Part shown: piece after piece, positions 9,210-21,178 of the stretch
Layout: each line of letters opens with the position of its first letter
Position numbering within the stretch: the stretch's first letter is position 1
NCBI GenBank assembly: GCA_001931905.2
Contig: MSJI02000025.1
Location: 47,981 to 92,898, forward strand
Direction: 5' to 3'
DNA: 44,918 bases
From: Cladosporium sp. IMV 00045
Taxonomy: Eukaryota > Ascomycota > Dothideomycetes > Cladosporiales > Cladosporiaceae
Notes under the pieces: model-generated
Told to the model about the DNA's origin: nothing
What the model saw: only the letters and a program-made list of their open reading frames with translations
Databases searched by the model: none
Program-made: the position numbers and the translations under genes

Positions 9210-11167
9210 CTAATCGTCTTCGTCCCTAGGCAAGTTCACGCCCATAGCCTTCAGCATATTCCCCGCGGGTCCGCCCATACCGGCCTGGCCTTTGAAAGCC
9301 TCGAGCATGTTCTGCGCCAGACCGAGGTCGACGTCGTTGTAGTCTTCGTCGTCGGATGAGAGCTCACCGTCGCCTGGACCGAATTCTTCGTCTACTTCTT
9401 CGGCGGATGCCTGCTTGGAGACTGCCACATTCGGAGGCCTTTCAGGGCCGAAGAAGGCGGGTTTTTTGCCGGCTGTTTTGCTTGATTGCGTCTGCTTCTG
9501 CTGCTCTTTCGTGGAAGCGGCGGCCTTTTCTTTCTTATGATTGAGATTCAACGCGCCGTGTCCTTTCAGCTCTTTCTCCATGAGTTCCATGACCTTGCGC
9601 GTTTCCTCGTCCTCATCCATCTCATCTTCGCCATTACCTTGCTCCTCATCTTCGAGCGCAAGCTTGCGGGCTTCATCCAGCAAGCCAGACTTTTCGATCT
9701 CCGAAGCAGGCATCCCCATCATTTCCTTCATGGCTCGCTCGAACTCTGCGTCGTCGAATGAGCCATCTTTGTCCTCGCCTGATGAGCTGACGGACGTGGA
9801 GTCTTCGTCGTCGCTGTCTGGTTCTCCATCCTCGTCAATTCCGTCAATGCCAGCTGCGTCGTCGTCTTTGGCGAATTCTTCGAAGCGTGAGACCATTTTG
9901 CGTAGGTTCTCTTGCGCACTCGCATCGCCGAATCCTTTGCTGCTCTGCTGCCGGCGGGTCCGCCTTTCTTCTTCTTGTCACCGGCCAATTCGTTCTCAAA
10001 GTCATTGTAGTCGATATCGAGCCATTTCTCATCGTCCTGAGTTTGCGGCCAGGAAGCCATTTCTTTGTCGGTCGGAAGTGCATCATCGCCACTGTCAATC
10101 TCAGATAGAAGAAGCTTGATCTCTCTAACGGCGCGCTTGTCAGCATTTTGCGGATCCGCTAGAAGCATCTCAAAGCCGCAGGTGAGTTTCATGCCAAGGT
10201 CGACCGCTGGCTCCTTGATTCGAGGAAGCACGCCCGTCCATGCCGGGGGTGGGTTGAAAATCTGGCTGCGCATCTGCGCGAAACCAACTTTTGTGAATTT
10301 GACGCTTGTGGCGACGAAGTCTTCGGGCGGGAACTGCAGCGTCGAAATGTCTTTTGTGACCAAAGGGCGGATTGCGATGGGGTCGCGCAGGTAGAAAGCC
10401 TCGACGGCGGGGGAGATGTAGGAAGGGTTGGCGTGGAGGATGTGAGCCAGTTTTCGCGGGATGGAGAGGCGAGAGTGATGGAGTGTGGACGAGATGCCGG
10501 CGGGATAGTCTCGGATTCGGTGGAAGGCTTCGTCTTCGATGAAGGGCGATATGATGAGTTTGTCGGGCTTGTGGCGGATGAAGTCCAGAGCTTGGGTGAT
10601 GCTCAAGTTATGGTTGGTTGAGCCTTCGGCTATAGGAATGAGGCGGAGGTGTCCATTGCTTATCCAGACTCTGTTTTCTGCGATTTCGGGGTTGAGCCAT
10701 TTTGGTAATGCATTGGCGGCTTCTATCAATAAGAACTCGCCATCGGTGTCGTAAATTCGTATCCATGCGTCAGGGAATCGTTTGCTGAGGTCGAGCAGGA
10801 AGTACACGATCAGCCACTCGTCTGCTATTGAGTCTCCAAAGTTTGTTCGCCCTCGTAGGTGCAAAGGTGCGTTAGCATCTTGTATGTTTTTCGCGCTCGA
10901 TGGTGCAGTCTCCTGTCTTGTGATGTCCGGATGCAGTTTCAGAGCAAATTGATCTCTTTGCCAGATGTAGTCTCTGAAGAGTTTCTTGCCAGTTTCGTTG
11001 GTGTCTTTAAGGATCTCGTTCAGTCGTGATCGAAGCAGAATGGGTGTTGTGAGCTTCTCGTCGACCACATGAACGATATATTCCACGCAGTCTTCTGGCA
11101 AGCGTTTGGGAAACCCTTCGAACCCTTCACCAAACCACTTGAACCCGTCGTCAACAGAAGGTTCCAT
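9210..11167 (-). CDS. SGT1/Ecdysoneless (ECD) family protein, one-base frame break
   Basis: Protein of the ECD family (yeast Sgt1, suppressor of gcr2; human ECD), linked to transcription, pre-mRNA splicing and cell-cycle control. It is not the Hsp90 co-chaperone of the same name. The ATG at 11167 opens KWFGEGFEGFPKRLPEDC, then IWQRDQFALKL, DEWLIVYFLLDLSKRFPD, RIYDTDGEFLLIEAANALP, WLNPEIAENRVWI, an acidic middle EMASWPQTQDDEKWLDIDY, and, in the next frame, KGFGDASAQENLRKMVSRF followed by a long Asp/Glu-rich tail ending LPRDEDD. The two halves sit in different frames. One base, apparently an A, is missing in the A-run at 9936-9938. With it the protein is 652 residues, with no sign of an intron. 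It shares a 385-bp divergent promoter with the PcpA gene. Confidence 0.9.
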
Positions 11168-11552
11168 TTGATTGAGAGAGCTTTGTGGGTACTGAGTGGT
11201 CTCGGAATTATCCTTGATGATCTTAGAAGTCGTCTATCTCATCCAAAACGTACCAACAATTACTCGCCACCCGATCGCCACAATGAGTGCTACAATATTT
11301 CTCTTCTTCAGTCTGCAGCTAGATCAGCCCGCTGTGGCAGTATGCGGAGCTTGTTCCGCGTGAGCGCAGCGGCCCGCACGGCAGCTAGAGCTGCACCTGC
11401 TTTGTTTGTTGATTCAAGGTGATCTCCAAAGCTTCAAATCAAAACACTGGGAAACTAACGAACAGAGAGCTACGCCATTCTTCGATTGACACGCGACATG
11501 CGCAAGACGCGCAACTAACCCGGCATATTCGCATACTAACAAAGCCGCAAGC
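11168..11552. promoter_or_regulatory. Bidirectional promoter region, SGT1/ECD and PcpA
   Basis: 385 bp between divergent ATGs, so both promoters and leaders are compact. No intron or upstream exon is obvious. Confidence 0.5.
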
Positions 11553-14500
11553 ATGGCGGGAAACTACATCGACACTCCCGGCACCGAGCGCGTGGACGCA
11601 ACATCATTCAGCCATGCTGGAGAACTGGATTTCTCAATCGCGCAGCCGTTCGCGTCGCCGTCCAAAAACCCAGCAGAAGATCTGAGGAACCAAATGCGCG
11701 GTCTCCGCAGTGGTCGACCAACACATCAATCTTTGCAGACTCCTCGGATGCGCAATCCTCTGCTCGACAAGCGTAATCCCGCAGGGGCAGCGAGGCAAGA
11801 ATTCACGCCATTGTTGAAAAGCGCGAGGCGGAACCAGCTCTTGCAGCAGAGCATTTTGGAGGAGAAGGAGAACTCTTTCGCGAGCAAGAATGTTCCGGAC
11901 ACCCCAGCAGGATTTCGCTCAAGCTATGCCAGCGAGGTACAGGCGCTTCCGGTCGACAGCTCAATGCTGGATGGAGAGCACACTGGTAGCTCAGCGGCGA
12001 GAGATGCGACTCCGATGGCTCCTGCGGCGACTTCAAGCATGCTCAGCTCTACACCAATGACCGAGGTCCCTCGAAGAGAGAATGGCATTCTGGATCAAGG
12101 AAATGTTCTCACGCTACGCGACCAGGAAGCGAAGTTGGATCAAATACAGAAGGACAACTTTGGATTGAAACTCAAGATTCATTACCTCGAGGAAGCTTTG
12201 CGCAAGACCGGGTCCGAATTCCACCAGTCCACTTTGAAGGAGAATGCGGAACTCAAGACAGAAGGAATGACAATACGCGCGGACTTGAAGAAGCAACAGA
12301 AGCGCGTCAACATTGCCGAGCGCGAGCTTGAGGAGTACAGAAACAAGCTGTCTGAGTACAAAGAACAGATCAAGAAACGCCACGCCCATGAACGCGACGA
12401 TGAAGAGGTTGAGCGACTGGAAAAGTTGGCAGAGCAAAGTCGCGTCGCTGCCGAAGAGCGACTCCAGGAGGTGGAGGACATGAGGCAGAAGCTCGAGGAA
12501 GCCGAGCAAGGCAATCAAGACCAGAACGGAGAAGAGTTGCAGGCGTTGAAAGACGAGATCGAGGACCTTGAGCGCGATATCCGCGACCGTGACGGCCGGA
12601 TTGACGCAAAAGACGAAGAGCTCGAAGCTTTGCAGGAAAAGCTGAAGCAAGCTGGCGGATCATCCGAGCAGGTTGGAGAGCTGCAGCAGGAGATCGACAG
12701 TCTTGACGCGGAGATCAATGAGAAGGAGGAAGAACTGCAAGCGAAGACAGCCAGGATCGCGGAGCTCGAGCAACGCGTCAACAGTGCATACGACCGCGAG
12801 AAGTCGACGAAGAAGCTACGCTCGGATGTATCTGACCTTGAAGCGCAGTTGCGCGAGAAAGATCAGGCGCTGGACGATGCCCAAGAGCAGATTCGCGCCA
12901 TGCAGCAGCAATCTCGTTCAGCCCAGTCGCAATTGGAGGAGAAGGAGCGCGCACTTGAACTCAGCGATGAACAGATCAGTGGCTTCCAGCGTCGCGCGCA
13001 GTCTGCCGAGTCGAAACTTGGGGACAAGGCGTCTGCACTGGAGAGCAGCTATGAGCAGATCCAGGAGCTGCAGCGTCAACTCCAGAAGATGAGAGCAAAC
13101 GAGACCGACCTCCAAGAGCGGGACGAGGAAGTACGCAACTTGCAGCGCAAACTACAATCAGTAGAAGGCGCCAACGCCAGCGAGCTGCGTCAGCGTGATG
13201 AGGACCTTCGCAATGCGCAACGCGAGGCAGCAGACAAGGATGGCGAGATCCGGGCCTTGCAGGAACGTCTGAAGACGGCACGCGGTAGCTGGGACGCCGA
13301 ATCTCAGCAGATCGACTCTCGCATGCAGGAGAAGGACCGTCAAATCCACGAGAAAGAAGCTCGCCTTCGCGAAAAGATATCTGTCATTGAGCAGCGCGAC
13401 GACGAGTTGGACGATCTCCAGAAACGCCTGCGCTTCGCCGAATCTGATCAAAGCGAGTCAGGCAAGAAGCAGACGCGACGCATCCAAGAGCAAAGCGAGC
13501 AAATTCAAGAATTGGAAGAGAAGATCCGTGTCAACTCGGCATCTTCCCAGGCCAAGCTCAACGAGAAAGACGGCCTAATCCGCTCAAGGGAAGAAGAGCT
13601 CCGCGTCTTGCAAAACAGACTCAGTACTCTGCAATCTGGCGATCATGCCGAAGTACGCTCCAAGAACGATCGTATCCACGAGCTGGAGAGGGATCTGCGC
13701 AGAAAGGAAGAGGAAATGGCCGACCAATCGAAGCAACTCACTTCACTCAAGTCTCGCATCGGCGCTATGGAGACACCGTCGAAGAAGGATGGCCTCATCA
13801 GACAGCAGACCGAGCACATTCGCTCGCTTGAACAGCAGCTGCAGAAGCTGGCTCAAGACAAGGACGCCGAGCTCGATCTCCTGGAGCAACAACTCGACAC
13901 ACAAGAACGCGACAATGCCACCCTGCGTCAGCGCGCTGACAAGGCTCGTGCACTTGAGCGCGAGCTGGAGGATGCTGAGACGCAGAATGCCGAGTTGTCA
14001 CGAAAGATCGAAAGACTCAATGAGCGCTTGTCGACCGCGGACAGAGATCAGAGCTTCATCGGACACCAGGGTGATGACTTGAAAGCAAGCCGACAGCAGG
14101 TGGAAGAGCTTGAAGACGAGCTCGATCAACTGCAAGTGCAGCTCAGGAGATCCGTCGAGCAGAGACAGTCTGACGTCTCCGCTCTGGAACGCGAGCTTGA
14201 AACCGCGAAGAGAAATGGAGACAGCCAGGCAGAGGAGGCGCAGCGTAACCTCGCCAATCTCAGAGCCACCCTCGAAGGCGAACACTTGGAAGCGAAGCAG
14301 GCTCTGGAAGACGAAATCTTGGTCCTGGAAACTACTCTGGACGATGTCGAAGCTGGCAAGGCAGCTCTGGAGAGGGAGGTCCGCGAGATGGAACAGGAGC
14401 TCCAGAAGGCATCGCGTGCGAAGGAGAGCGGAACACCGGTTCGCGAGCGCAACGAACTCCGTCTGAAGTTGAAGACTGCAGAGTATGAGCGGCAGACCAT

Positions 14501-15936
14501 GAGCTCTACCATCTCGGACCTGAAAGCCGACCTGGAAGCTGCACTGCAAGCAAAGACGAGTGGCACGCCGGCTCGCGAGCGTAACGATCTCCGCAGCAAG
14601 CTGCGTTCCGTTGAGGCAGACCGCCAGAATCTCAAGTCTACAATTTCTGCTTTGGAGCAAGACCTGCAGTCAGCGCAAAGAGCACAGTCTGGTACGCCCA
14701 GTCACGAGCGTCATGATTTGAGGTCGAAGCTCAGGGAGTCGGAAGCCAAGATCTCACGCCTGCAAGACAAGGTTGAGGCTCTGGAGTCTGATCTTATCAA
14801 TGCACAGCAAGACAGGACCATTGCCGAAGAACGCGGAAACTACCACGGCGTGCTCACCAAGGCTCAGATTGAGAACGAAAATCTACAGTCGCGTCTGAAC
14901 GACAAGGACCGCAAACTCACTGCCGCTTGCAAGCGTGAAGGCGAACTCGAGGTCAGCTTGAGGCGGCGAAGCTCGAGCTGGATGATGTTCACGCCAACGT
15001 TGCCGAGCTGGAGAGCAGGCTTCAAGGCCATGTCAACCGCGAGAAGGACATTCGTGCTCAGCTCAAGGACCTCAAGGATGCAAAGATCCGTCTTGAAGAT
15101 GCGGAGGCCCAGCTCGGCGAACGCGAAGGATCATCGTCGGGCCACATGAGGAGAGAGGCAGAGCTGCGCAAGAGTCTCAGGGACACAAAGCTGGAACTTG
15201 AGAACGTGCGAGCGGAGGCCGAAGAGAGAGATGATCAGCTGCAGCTGCTCGTCCGTAAAGAAAAGGAGCTTCGCACTCGCCTTCAGAAGTCACGCGTGGA
15301 AGACACCATCCAACTGGACTTCCAGACCCAGCTCGCCGACGCTGAAGCAGAGCTCGAGACACTCCAGCAACGTCTCCAGGAGCGCGAGCGCGCCCTGCAA
15401 CATTCGCAGAAGCGAGAGACGGAGTTGAAATCCAAGCTCCGTGGCCTGCAGAACAACGTCGAGGACAACTTCACAGTTGACCAACGACAGTTGGAAGCTC
15501 GCGAGAAGCGACACGAGGGCGAGCTGAAGGGTCTGGCGAAACAGATCTCCTTCCTGCGCGCACGCTGCGAGCGTGAAGAAGGCTTCCGCAAGGGGCTGGT
15601 GTGGACGAAGCGCTGGTTCCTCATGCAAGTTGAGATGTACAACCAATGGTGCGTAGCGTTTCCTTCCCTACTGATCTTCATGACTCTCAAGAACATGAAT
15701 CACTGACAACGTTTCTTAACAGCAACGCCGCCGATCTAAAACTCCTCGAAGAAATCGGTTTCACGCCCGACGCGACGATCCGCGAGAAGAGACCTACGCT
15801 GCGCACGGTTGGGTTCGCCGTCATCGCTTCGATTCGCATGCAGAAGATGCGCGAGGCTTGGGCGGGCAATAAGAAGGTGCAGGAGGCGCTTGTGAGGAAG
15901 CTTGAGGGCATGAGGAGGGCGAGTAGGAAGGGATGA
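11553..15936 (+). CDS. Spindle pole body protein PcpA/Pcp1 (Spc110/pericentrin type), one-base frame break
   Basis: Large coiled-coil scaffold that holds gamma-tubulin complexes at the spindle pole body. After a 185-residue disordered N-terminus (TP and SP sites) comes a CM1-type gamma-tubulin-recruiting motif near residues 187-240 (TLRDQEAKLDQIQ, KDNFGLKLKIHYLEEALRK). About 1,100 residues of heptad-rich coiled coil follow. The C-terminus is a PACT calmodulin-binding domain (KRWFLMQVEMYNQ, CNAADLKLLEEIGFTPD, TIREKRPTLRTVGFAVIAS). A 74-nt intron GTGCGT...ACAG (15649-15722) splits the PACT cysteine codon. The frame slips near 14952-14953: one base is missing, and the next frame continues as QLEAAKLELDDVHANVAEL. 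Corrected length is about 1,436 residues. Three SGTP-headed repeats lie at 14427-14820. Confidence 0.9.
14427..14820 (+). repeat. Three tandem coiled-coil repeats headed by SGTP in PcpA
   Basis: Coding repeats starting at 14427, 14559 and 14688, spaced 132 and 129 nt (44 and 43 residues). Each begins SGTP and then (R/H)ER(N/H)xLRxKL, ending near another hydrophobic-heptad stretch. The DNA copies have diverged, so this is an old duplication. Confidence 0.75.
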
Positions 15937-16260
15937 TCGACTTTTCGTATTTTCTGGGTTTCAATTATGAGTGTCATGATGATGTTGGGTAGCGGTGGCG
16001 TTTGGGCGGCAGGATATCCTTTCGTTTTTTGTATGGATTTCTTGACATGAGTGCTTCATGTTAATATGTTCCCTGCTGCAAATTATCTTCTCTTCAGATC
16101 GTTGACGCAAAGCATAGATGTGCTTGAACGAGCCTCTTGAGTTTATTAATTGACAATTCAGATTCACCATTCGCCGAGTCACACTGGCGGATGACTCTCG
16201 GGACCTCCAATCATGTTTGCCCGTTTCCACCTATGTTATCTGAGCCTATTTATTCGAGCC

Positions 16261-16279
16261 AAAAAAAAAATAAAAAAAA
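16261..16279. repeat. A-rich homopolymer run with one T
   Basis: Ten A, one T, then eight or nine A, in intergenic DNA downstream of PcpA. Confidence 0.85.
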
Positions 16280-17049
16280 ACGACCTATCTGAAAGACTAG
16301 GAGGTACCTGACAGGCTACTACATGAAAACGGACCGCTTATTAAAAATCCAGCACGTGAACATTGACTAGACCAGGGCCTCGGGGCAGAGTATTGCCCCT
16401 TTTTGCGATTTTCTCTTCTCGTGCGGCCTACTCGAAATTATTGATATACTTTCCTGTAAAGAGAACTAGCGCTCTTCTCCCTTCCAGAAATACTTCTGAT
16501 GGCGTGTGTGTCTGCAGGAGGACCCCTGTTTTGCGAAGTTGCCGGACCCTTGTCTTGCCCTGTCGCGTGCATTTACGGAACGGGAAGAGACATGTGTTAA
16601 GGTACCTATTATCTTCTTTCTCTTTGTATGGTGGGAGGAGATTCTTTGTTTGAATAGGCTTCACGCTTGATGCGGTGGGTACTGACCAGGCATGAGGCAG
16701 ACAAGTGTCAATAAGCGGATTGATTCATCACTCACTCCTCTACTCGATCAAGTACAGTAGTTCATCGTGAACGTGACAGGCAGACGCACAGATATCGTTC
16801 GTTCATTCGTTCGCCTGCCAGCTGTGCAAGTCAGCGCAATTTGGGCGTGGGGAAAGGGCGCCGGCGCTTCGTTTCAGGACTGAATCCACCGCGACAACAA
16901 CCAATCACTTCCCTCTAATCACTTCACTCCAACTTGGCCTTTCCCTTTCCCGCCTCTGCCTTTGCCCTGTTCCTCTCTCGCTCTCCCGTCTGAGAGCTTT
17001 GCCCGAGAAGCATCCTGAGCCTGACTGCTGCAAGCGACATCTCTCCGGC

Positions 17050-17082
17050 TGTCTGTCTGTCTGTCTGCCTGCCTGCCTGTCT
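17050..17082. repeat. Tetranucleotide repeat (TGTC)n(TGCC)n
   Basis: About eight tandem TGTC or TGCC units in the probable VTS1 5' leader. Confidence 0.8.
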
Positions 17083-17349
17083 ACCTCACGTCCTCCTTTC
17101 TTCCCCTCGCTCCCTCCTTCTCTTCCTCTTCCGCCAACTCGCTTCGAATACCTTTGAGGTCAGCAGGCACTGCAGGTCCCTTCGACAGCTCCCTCTCCAC
17201 CACTCACTACGCACGTTCCCTCACTCACTACTCCCACCCTCGCTCTGAATCCGTCCGACGGCCCATCGCTCGCCAGACCTCCGAGCTTGTCTGTTGCTAC
17301 ACCTGGAATACACCACCCACGTGCTTTGTCCCCCACACCAGCAGCAAAC

Positions 17350-19328
17350 ATGTCTGCCAGCAACATAATCGGCAACCGGAACAGCACCCCTGAAGCTTCC
17401 AGCTCCTCCCTCCGCCCTCCAAGCTCTCGCACAATGGGTGCCGGCCACCACTTCCGCGCCTCCGCCGACATCAGTGGTTTCGGCTCCCAGTCCTCTTTCT
17501 CTGCTCGTGGCATGCGCCCTGCCTCGGAGATCTACTTCGACCAGGTTCAGCAGCAAGGCGCCAGCTCCGGCAACCCTGACGATGCTGCGGAAAAGGTGGC
17601 TCAGCAATGGATGTCGGACATTGAGCAATACGAGACAACCCTGGAGGACATGGCTTCGGCGACGCTCGACCAGGATTTCAAGGACGAGCTCAGCGCCATC
17701 GAGCAGTGGTTCCGCGTGCTCAGCGAGCCCGAGAGGACCGCTGCTCTGTACGCTCTCCTGCAGCAGACCACCCAGGTGCAGATTCGCTTCTTCATTCAGG
17801 TTCTGCAACAAATGGCCAAAAGCCACCCAATGTCAGGTGTCCTCTCCCCCGCCGCTTTTGGCGAGAAGGACCCTATGTCTTCACGTATGAACGATGCGAT
17901 GAGCAAACTCAACGTCGAGGGCTCTCGCGGCTCCTTTGGCTTTGGTACCAAGCCTCCGCCTTCGCCGGGCGCGAAGCGTATGTCTGGTCTTGACCCCAGC
18001 ACCATCAAGTCTATGTTCCCAGATGCCGCCAATGCGATCGAGGACCAGAAGGCCGAGTTCCAGAAGACCACGGGCACCGCGCCGAAGTCCAACCGCAACA
18101 GCGCTGTCGGTGACAGACTGTCCTTTATGGGATCTTCGCTCTCGCCTCCCGAGGAAGACTCGCAGCAGCAAAAGAAGAATGTTTCGTCTGGTATTCCGGC
18201 TGGCCCGTGGAGGAGTACTGGTTCGAATGGTAATAATGAGAACCAAGCTCCGATTGGAAGGCCTAAGTCCTCTTCTAGCCAGCAGGCACCTATGGGCCAG
18301 TTTGGCTTGAGCAACCCGCCGCCCAGCGGTGGTGGACTCCGCTCGCCGCGTCCGTTCCCCATCTCTGGCGACAGCAACATCCAGAGCCAGTCAGCGACTG
18401 TCTCGGACAGCTCGAACCAGCCCATGGGCCACGGCATCCTGTCTCCGTACGCACCAGGCGCCAGTTGGGCTTCGATGTCCAACACTCCCATGGTTCCCAG
18501 TTTCAACCACAACCAGCAGAACCAGAACCACGCTGATATGGTCGCTAATGCGACCGCAATGAAGCTCGCCGCCATGTCTACCGTCAACAACCGCATCCAG
18601 CTGGACGATGTGCGAAAGTACCGTCGTGCCCGCTCCAACGACGGCCAGCAGAACCAGCAGAATCCGCTCTCTCCCGGCCTTCCTGCCGGTATCAACCTCA
18701 CGAATGAATACGGCCAGGTCCTTACTCCCCAGCAAGCTCTCGCTCTCCAGCAGCAACAGCTCGCCGCCATGCAAGGCGGTCGCTCCCGCCCCAGCTCTCC
18801 CGGTATTGCTATTACAGGCCCTCACGGCGCCACAGCCAATGTGCCGATTGGCAACAACGTGTCACAAAGCAACGGCTTCCTCACTGCTTTCGATGGTTCC
18901 AACGGCCTCGGTGGTCTGAACAACGGTTTCGCCGGCATGAACCTCAACACTTTCCCCATGGGCGGCGAAGGCTACCTTTCGGACGCATCAGAGATCAACC
19001 GTGGCCGTTCTCCCAGAGGCAGGCGCGGCAGCTCCAAGCCCCCAGAGGACCCCACCGACCCTGCTCTGCTCAAGGACATTCCCAACTGGCTGCGTACCCT
19101 CAGACTGCACAAGTACACTGATAACCTCAAGGACATGCAGTGGCAGGATCTGATCGCGCTGGACGATGAAGGTCTGGAGAAGAAGGGTGTCAATGCTCTT
19201 GGTGCCAGGAGGAAGTTGCTCAAGGTATGTTTTTAATTGTTGTATGTGCTGCAAAGTCAACATTGAAGCTAACGTATTGTCAGGTTTTCGATCAAGTCAA
19301 GGAAGCACAGGCCGACGGCAAGGTGTAA
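17350..19328 (+). CDS. VTS1: Vts1, SAM-domain RNA-binding post-transcriptional regulator (Smaug family)
   Basis: Two exons (17350-19224 and 19284-19328) with a 59-nt intron GTATGT...GTCAG containing GCTAAC; 639 residues. Vts1 binds Smaug-recognition hairpins in mRNAs and promotes deadenylation and decay. A Ser-rich start is followed by the conserved N-terminal helical domain ([53 protein letters not shown]; about residues 75-170). A long Gln/Asn/Ser/Pro-rich middle follows. The C-terminal SAM domain (about 572-632) has [33 protein letters not shown] and [12 protein letters not shown]. The second exon encodes only the last 14 residues ([14 protein letters not shown]), so a model without it would lose the SAM end. 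The ATG at 17350 is the first in frame. Confidence 0.93.
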
Positions 19329-20069
19329 AAGCCATGACTGCTCTCCAAGACTCCCCTCGACGGTCAATGTGCTCCACTTGAACTCACGCCACTCGATGCA
19401 TTTACCGGCGCCTGATGAGCGCTCACGCTGAAATCTTTGCTTTTTTCCTTTCTTTCTGTTACGGTTGTCATCACTTCTCCATCTGAAAAAGAGGAAGAAT
19501 GTGAAACGAAATGAGTAGGGGATCTTAATAATGCTTACCTGTATCTTCTCTTCTCTTTGCTTGCATTTGGGCGTGTTTCGCTAGTTCCGCCTTTTGATGT
19601 ATTACTCTTAGGGCAGCAGGACAATATCAAGTCGACGATCACGTGCATTGCAATCACTGGCTTTCTCACACTTCACGCTTCGGCCATTCACGACATTTGC
19701 AGGGCATCTACTTACATCACGAACAATAGCTACTGCGACAAGTCACCAGTTCTTCGCAGAACTCATTCCCTCGCAACCCCATAATGGGCGGTACAATCTT
19801 CCCCAACAGAACGGCATTGTCTATTGTTCTCCTTGTCTGAATGCACCGCTTTGTTCGCCGCGCTGCGGTCTTTCACCGCAACAATGTTTTGTGAAAGGAT
19901 AATAATGCCCTTCTCTTAGTGTCGGATCATCTTTCTTTGTTTCACCAATATCATTAACAGCGCACCCCCACTTTCATTAATTCGAGTCGCTCGATCAAAC
20001 ACATTCGCTTGACGCGAGTACTACCACAATCTCTGCCATCCCTCGTCAACAGCTCCTTCCTCAACGAAT
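19329..20069. other. Intergenic region between VTS1 and the GH16 gene
   Basis: 0.74 kb between tandem genes, comprising the VTS1 3' UTR and the GH16 promoter. No gene or repeat recognised. Confidence 0.5.
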
Positions 20070-21178
20070 ATGACCATGTTTTGGTTGCTAATCGGCGTGC
20101 TGGCTCTCGCCTTTGCTTTCTTGACCATGGCCCATGAAGGCCACGACGACAACACAACAACAACAATTCCTCCACAACCCCTTACACCCTCGTAGCCGAC
20201 TACAGCGGCTCGACCTTCTTCGACGGCTTCGTGACCTTCACCGGCCCGGACCCAACGCACGGCAAAGTGAACTACACCGACATGGCCTTCGCCGCCAAGC
20301 AAGACTACCTGTCGTACAGCTTCCACGAGAAGGCCAACAAAACCCGCGCACGCATCAGCGTCGACTCAAGCGAAGACGCCTCGACCGGCCCGGGCAGAAA
20401 CTCAGTCCGCCTGACAAGCAAGCAGACCTTCTCGGCCGGCACCCTGCTCGTCGCGGACATCAACCACATCCCCGTCGGCCCTTCCCTCTGGCCCGCCCTG
20501 TGGCTGCTCGGAACTGGCGCCACCTGGCCCGCGGCGGGCGAGATCGACATCCTCGAGTACGTCCACGACACGCCCTATAACGCTATGACGCTTCACACCG
20601 CGCCGGGCTGTAACGTGGCCAACAGTTCCACTTCCATGCCCTTCACGGGCAACCTACAAGACCCCAACTGCAACTCCGGCTCCGGCGCTCTAGGCTGCAG
20701 CATCCACTCGCCATCCAACCTGACCAGCCTGCTGAACGGCACCTTCGCATCCGCAGGCCACGCTTTCAACGCCCAGGGCGGCGCCGTCTACGTAACCGAG
20801 TGGACCAGCTCAGGAATCAAGATCTGGGCCTTCGCGCGCAGCGCCGTGCCCCCCTCTCTCAACTCTGCAAACCCCTCGACCGCCGCCTTCCCCACGCCTC
20901 TGGCCTCCTTCGGCGGCAGCGGATGTGAATTCGAGAAGAACTTCAAAGACATGGTTCTCATCATCAACACATCCCTCTGCGGCGACTGGGCGGGCAAAGT
21001 GTGGAGTTCGAGCGGGGCGGAGAAGGCGACGGGCGTGGAGAGTTGCGATCAGTACGTGGTGGACAATCCGAAGGCGTTCGAGGAGGCGTATTGGGAGGTG
21101 GCGAGTGTGAAGGTTTACTCTGATGGGAAGATGCCGGGGAGGAATCCGGATTTGGGGAAGGAGGGTTTTACCGCCTGA
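20070..21178 (+). CDS. Secreted GH16 endo-beta-1,3(4)-glucanase, one-base frame break
   Basis: Glycoside hydrolase family 16 enzyme, expected to cleave beta-1,3/1,4-glucans outside the cell. The ATG at 20070 gives a signal peptide (MTMFWLLIGVLALAFAFL), then an Asn-rich linker. The mature domain reads in another frame: YTLVADYSGSTFFDGF, DPTHGKVNYTDM, PVGPSLWPALWLLG, then the catalytic GEIDILEYVHD with nucleophile Glu (codon 20540), Asp (20546) and acid/base Glu (20555). Later come FKDMVLIINTSLCGDWAGKV and AYWEVASVKVYS. One base appears lost in the AAC repeat near 20151-20156. Adding an A there joins signal peptide and domain as a run of Asn codons, giving about 369 residues. No GT-AG intron fits. 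No C-terminal anchor is visible. Confidence 0.9.

Larger units (their letters stand above)
15937..17349. other. Intergenic region and VTS1 leader
   Basis: 1.4 kb between tandem plus-strand genes. It holds an A-rich run (16261-16279), TTCG/TTCA repeats near 16797-16813 and a TGTC/TGCC tetranucleotide repeat (17050-17082). The last 500 bp are C/T-rich, as is common in fungal 5' leaders. No gene is recognised. Confidence 0.5.

Noticed and set aside
17287..17349. Upstream extension of VTS1
   Set aside because: The extension lacks an ATG; the first ATG in frame is at 17350.
17796..18770. 324-codon minus-strand frame inside VTS1
   Set aside because: It is the antisense of the Gln/Ser/Pro-rich VTS1 region, giving Cys/Trp/Leu-rich text without motifs.
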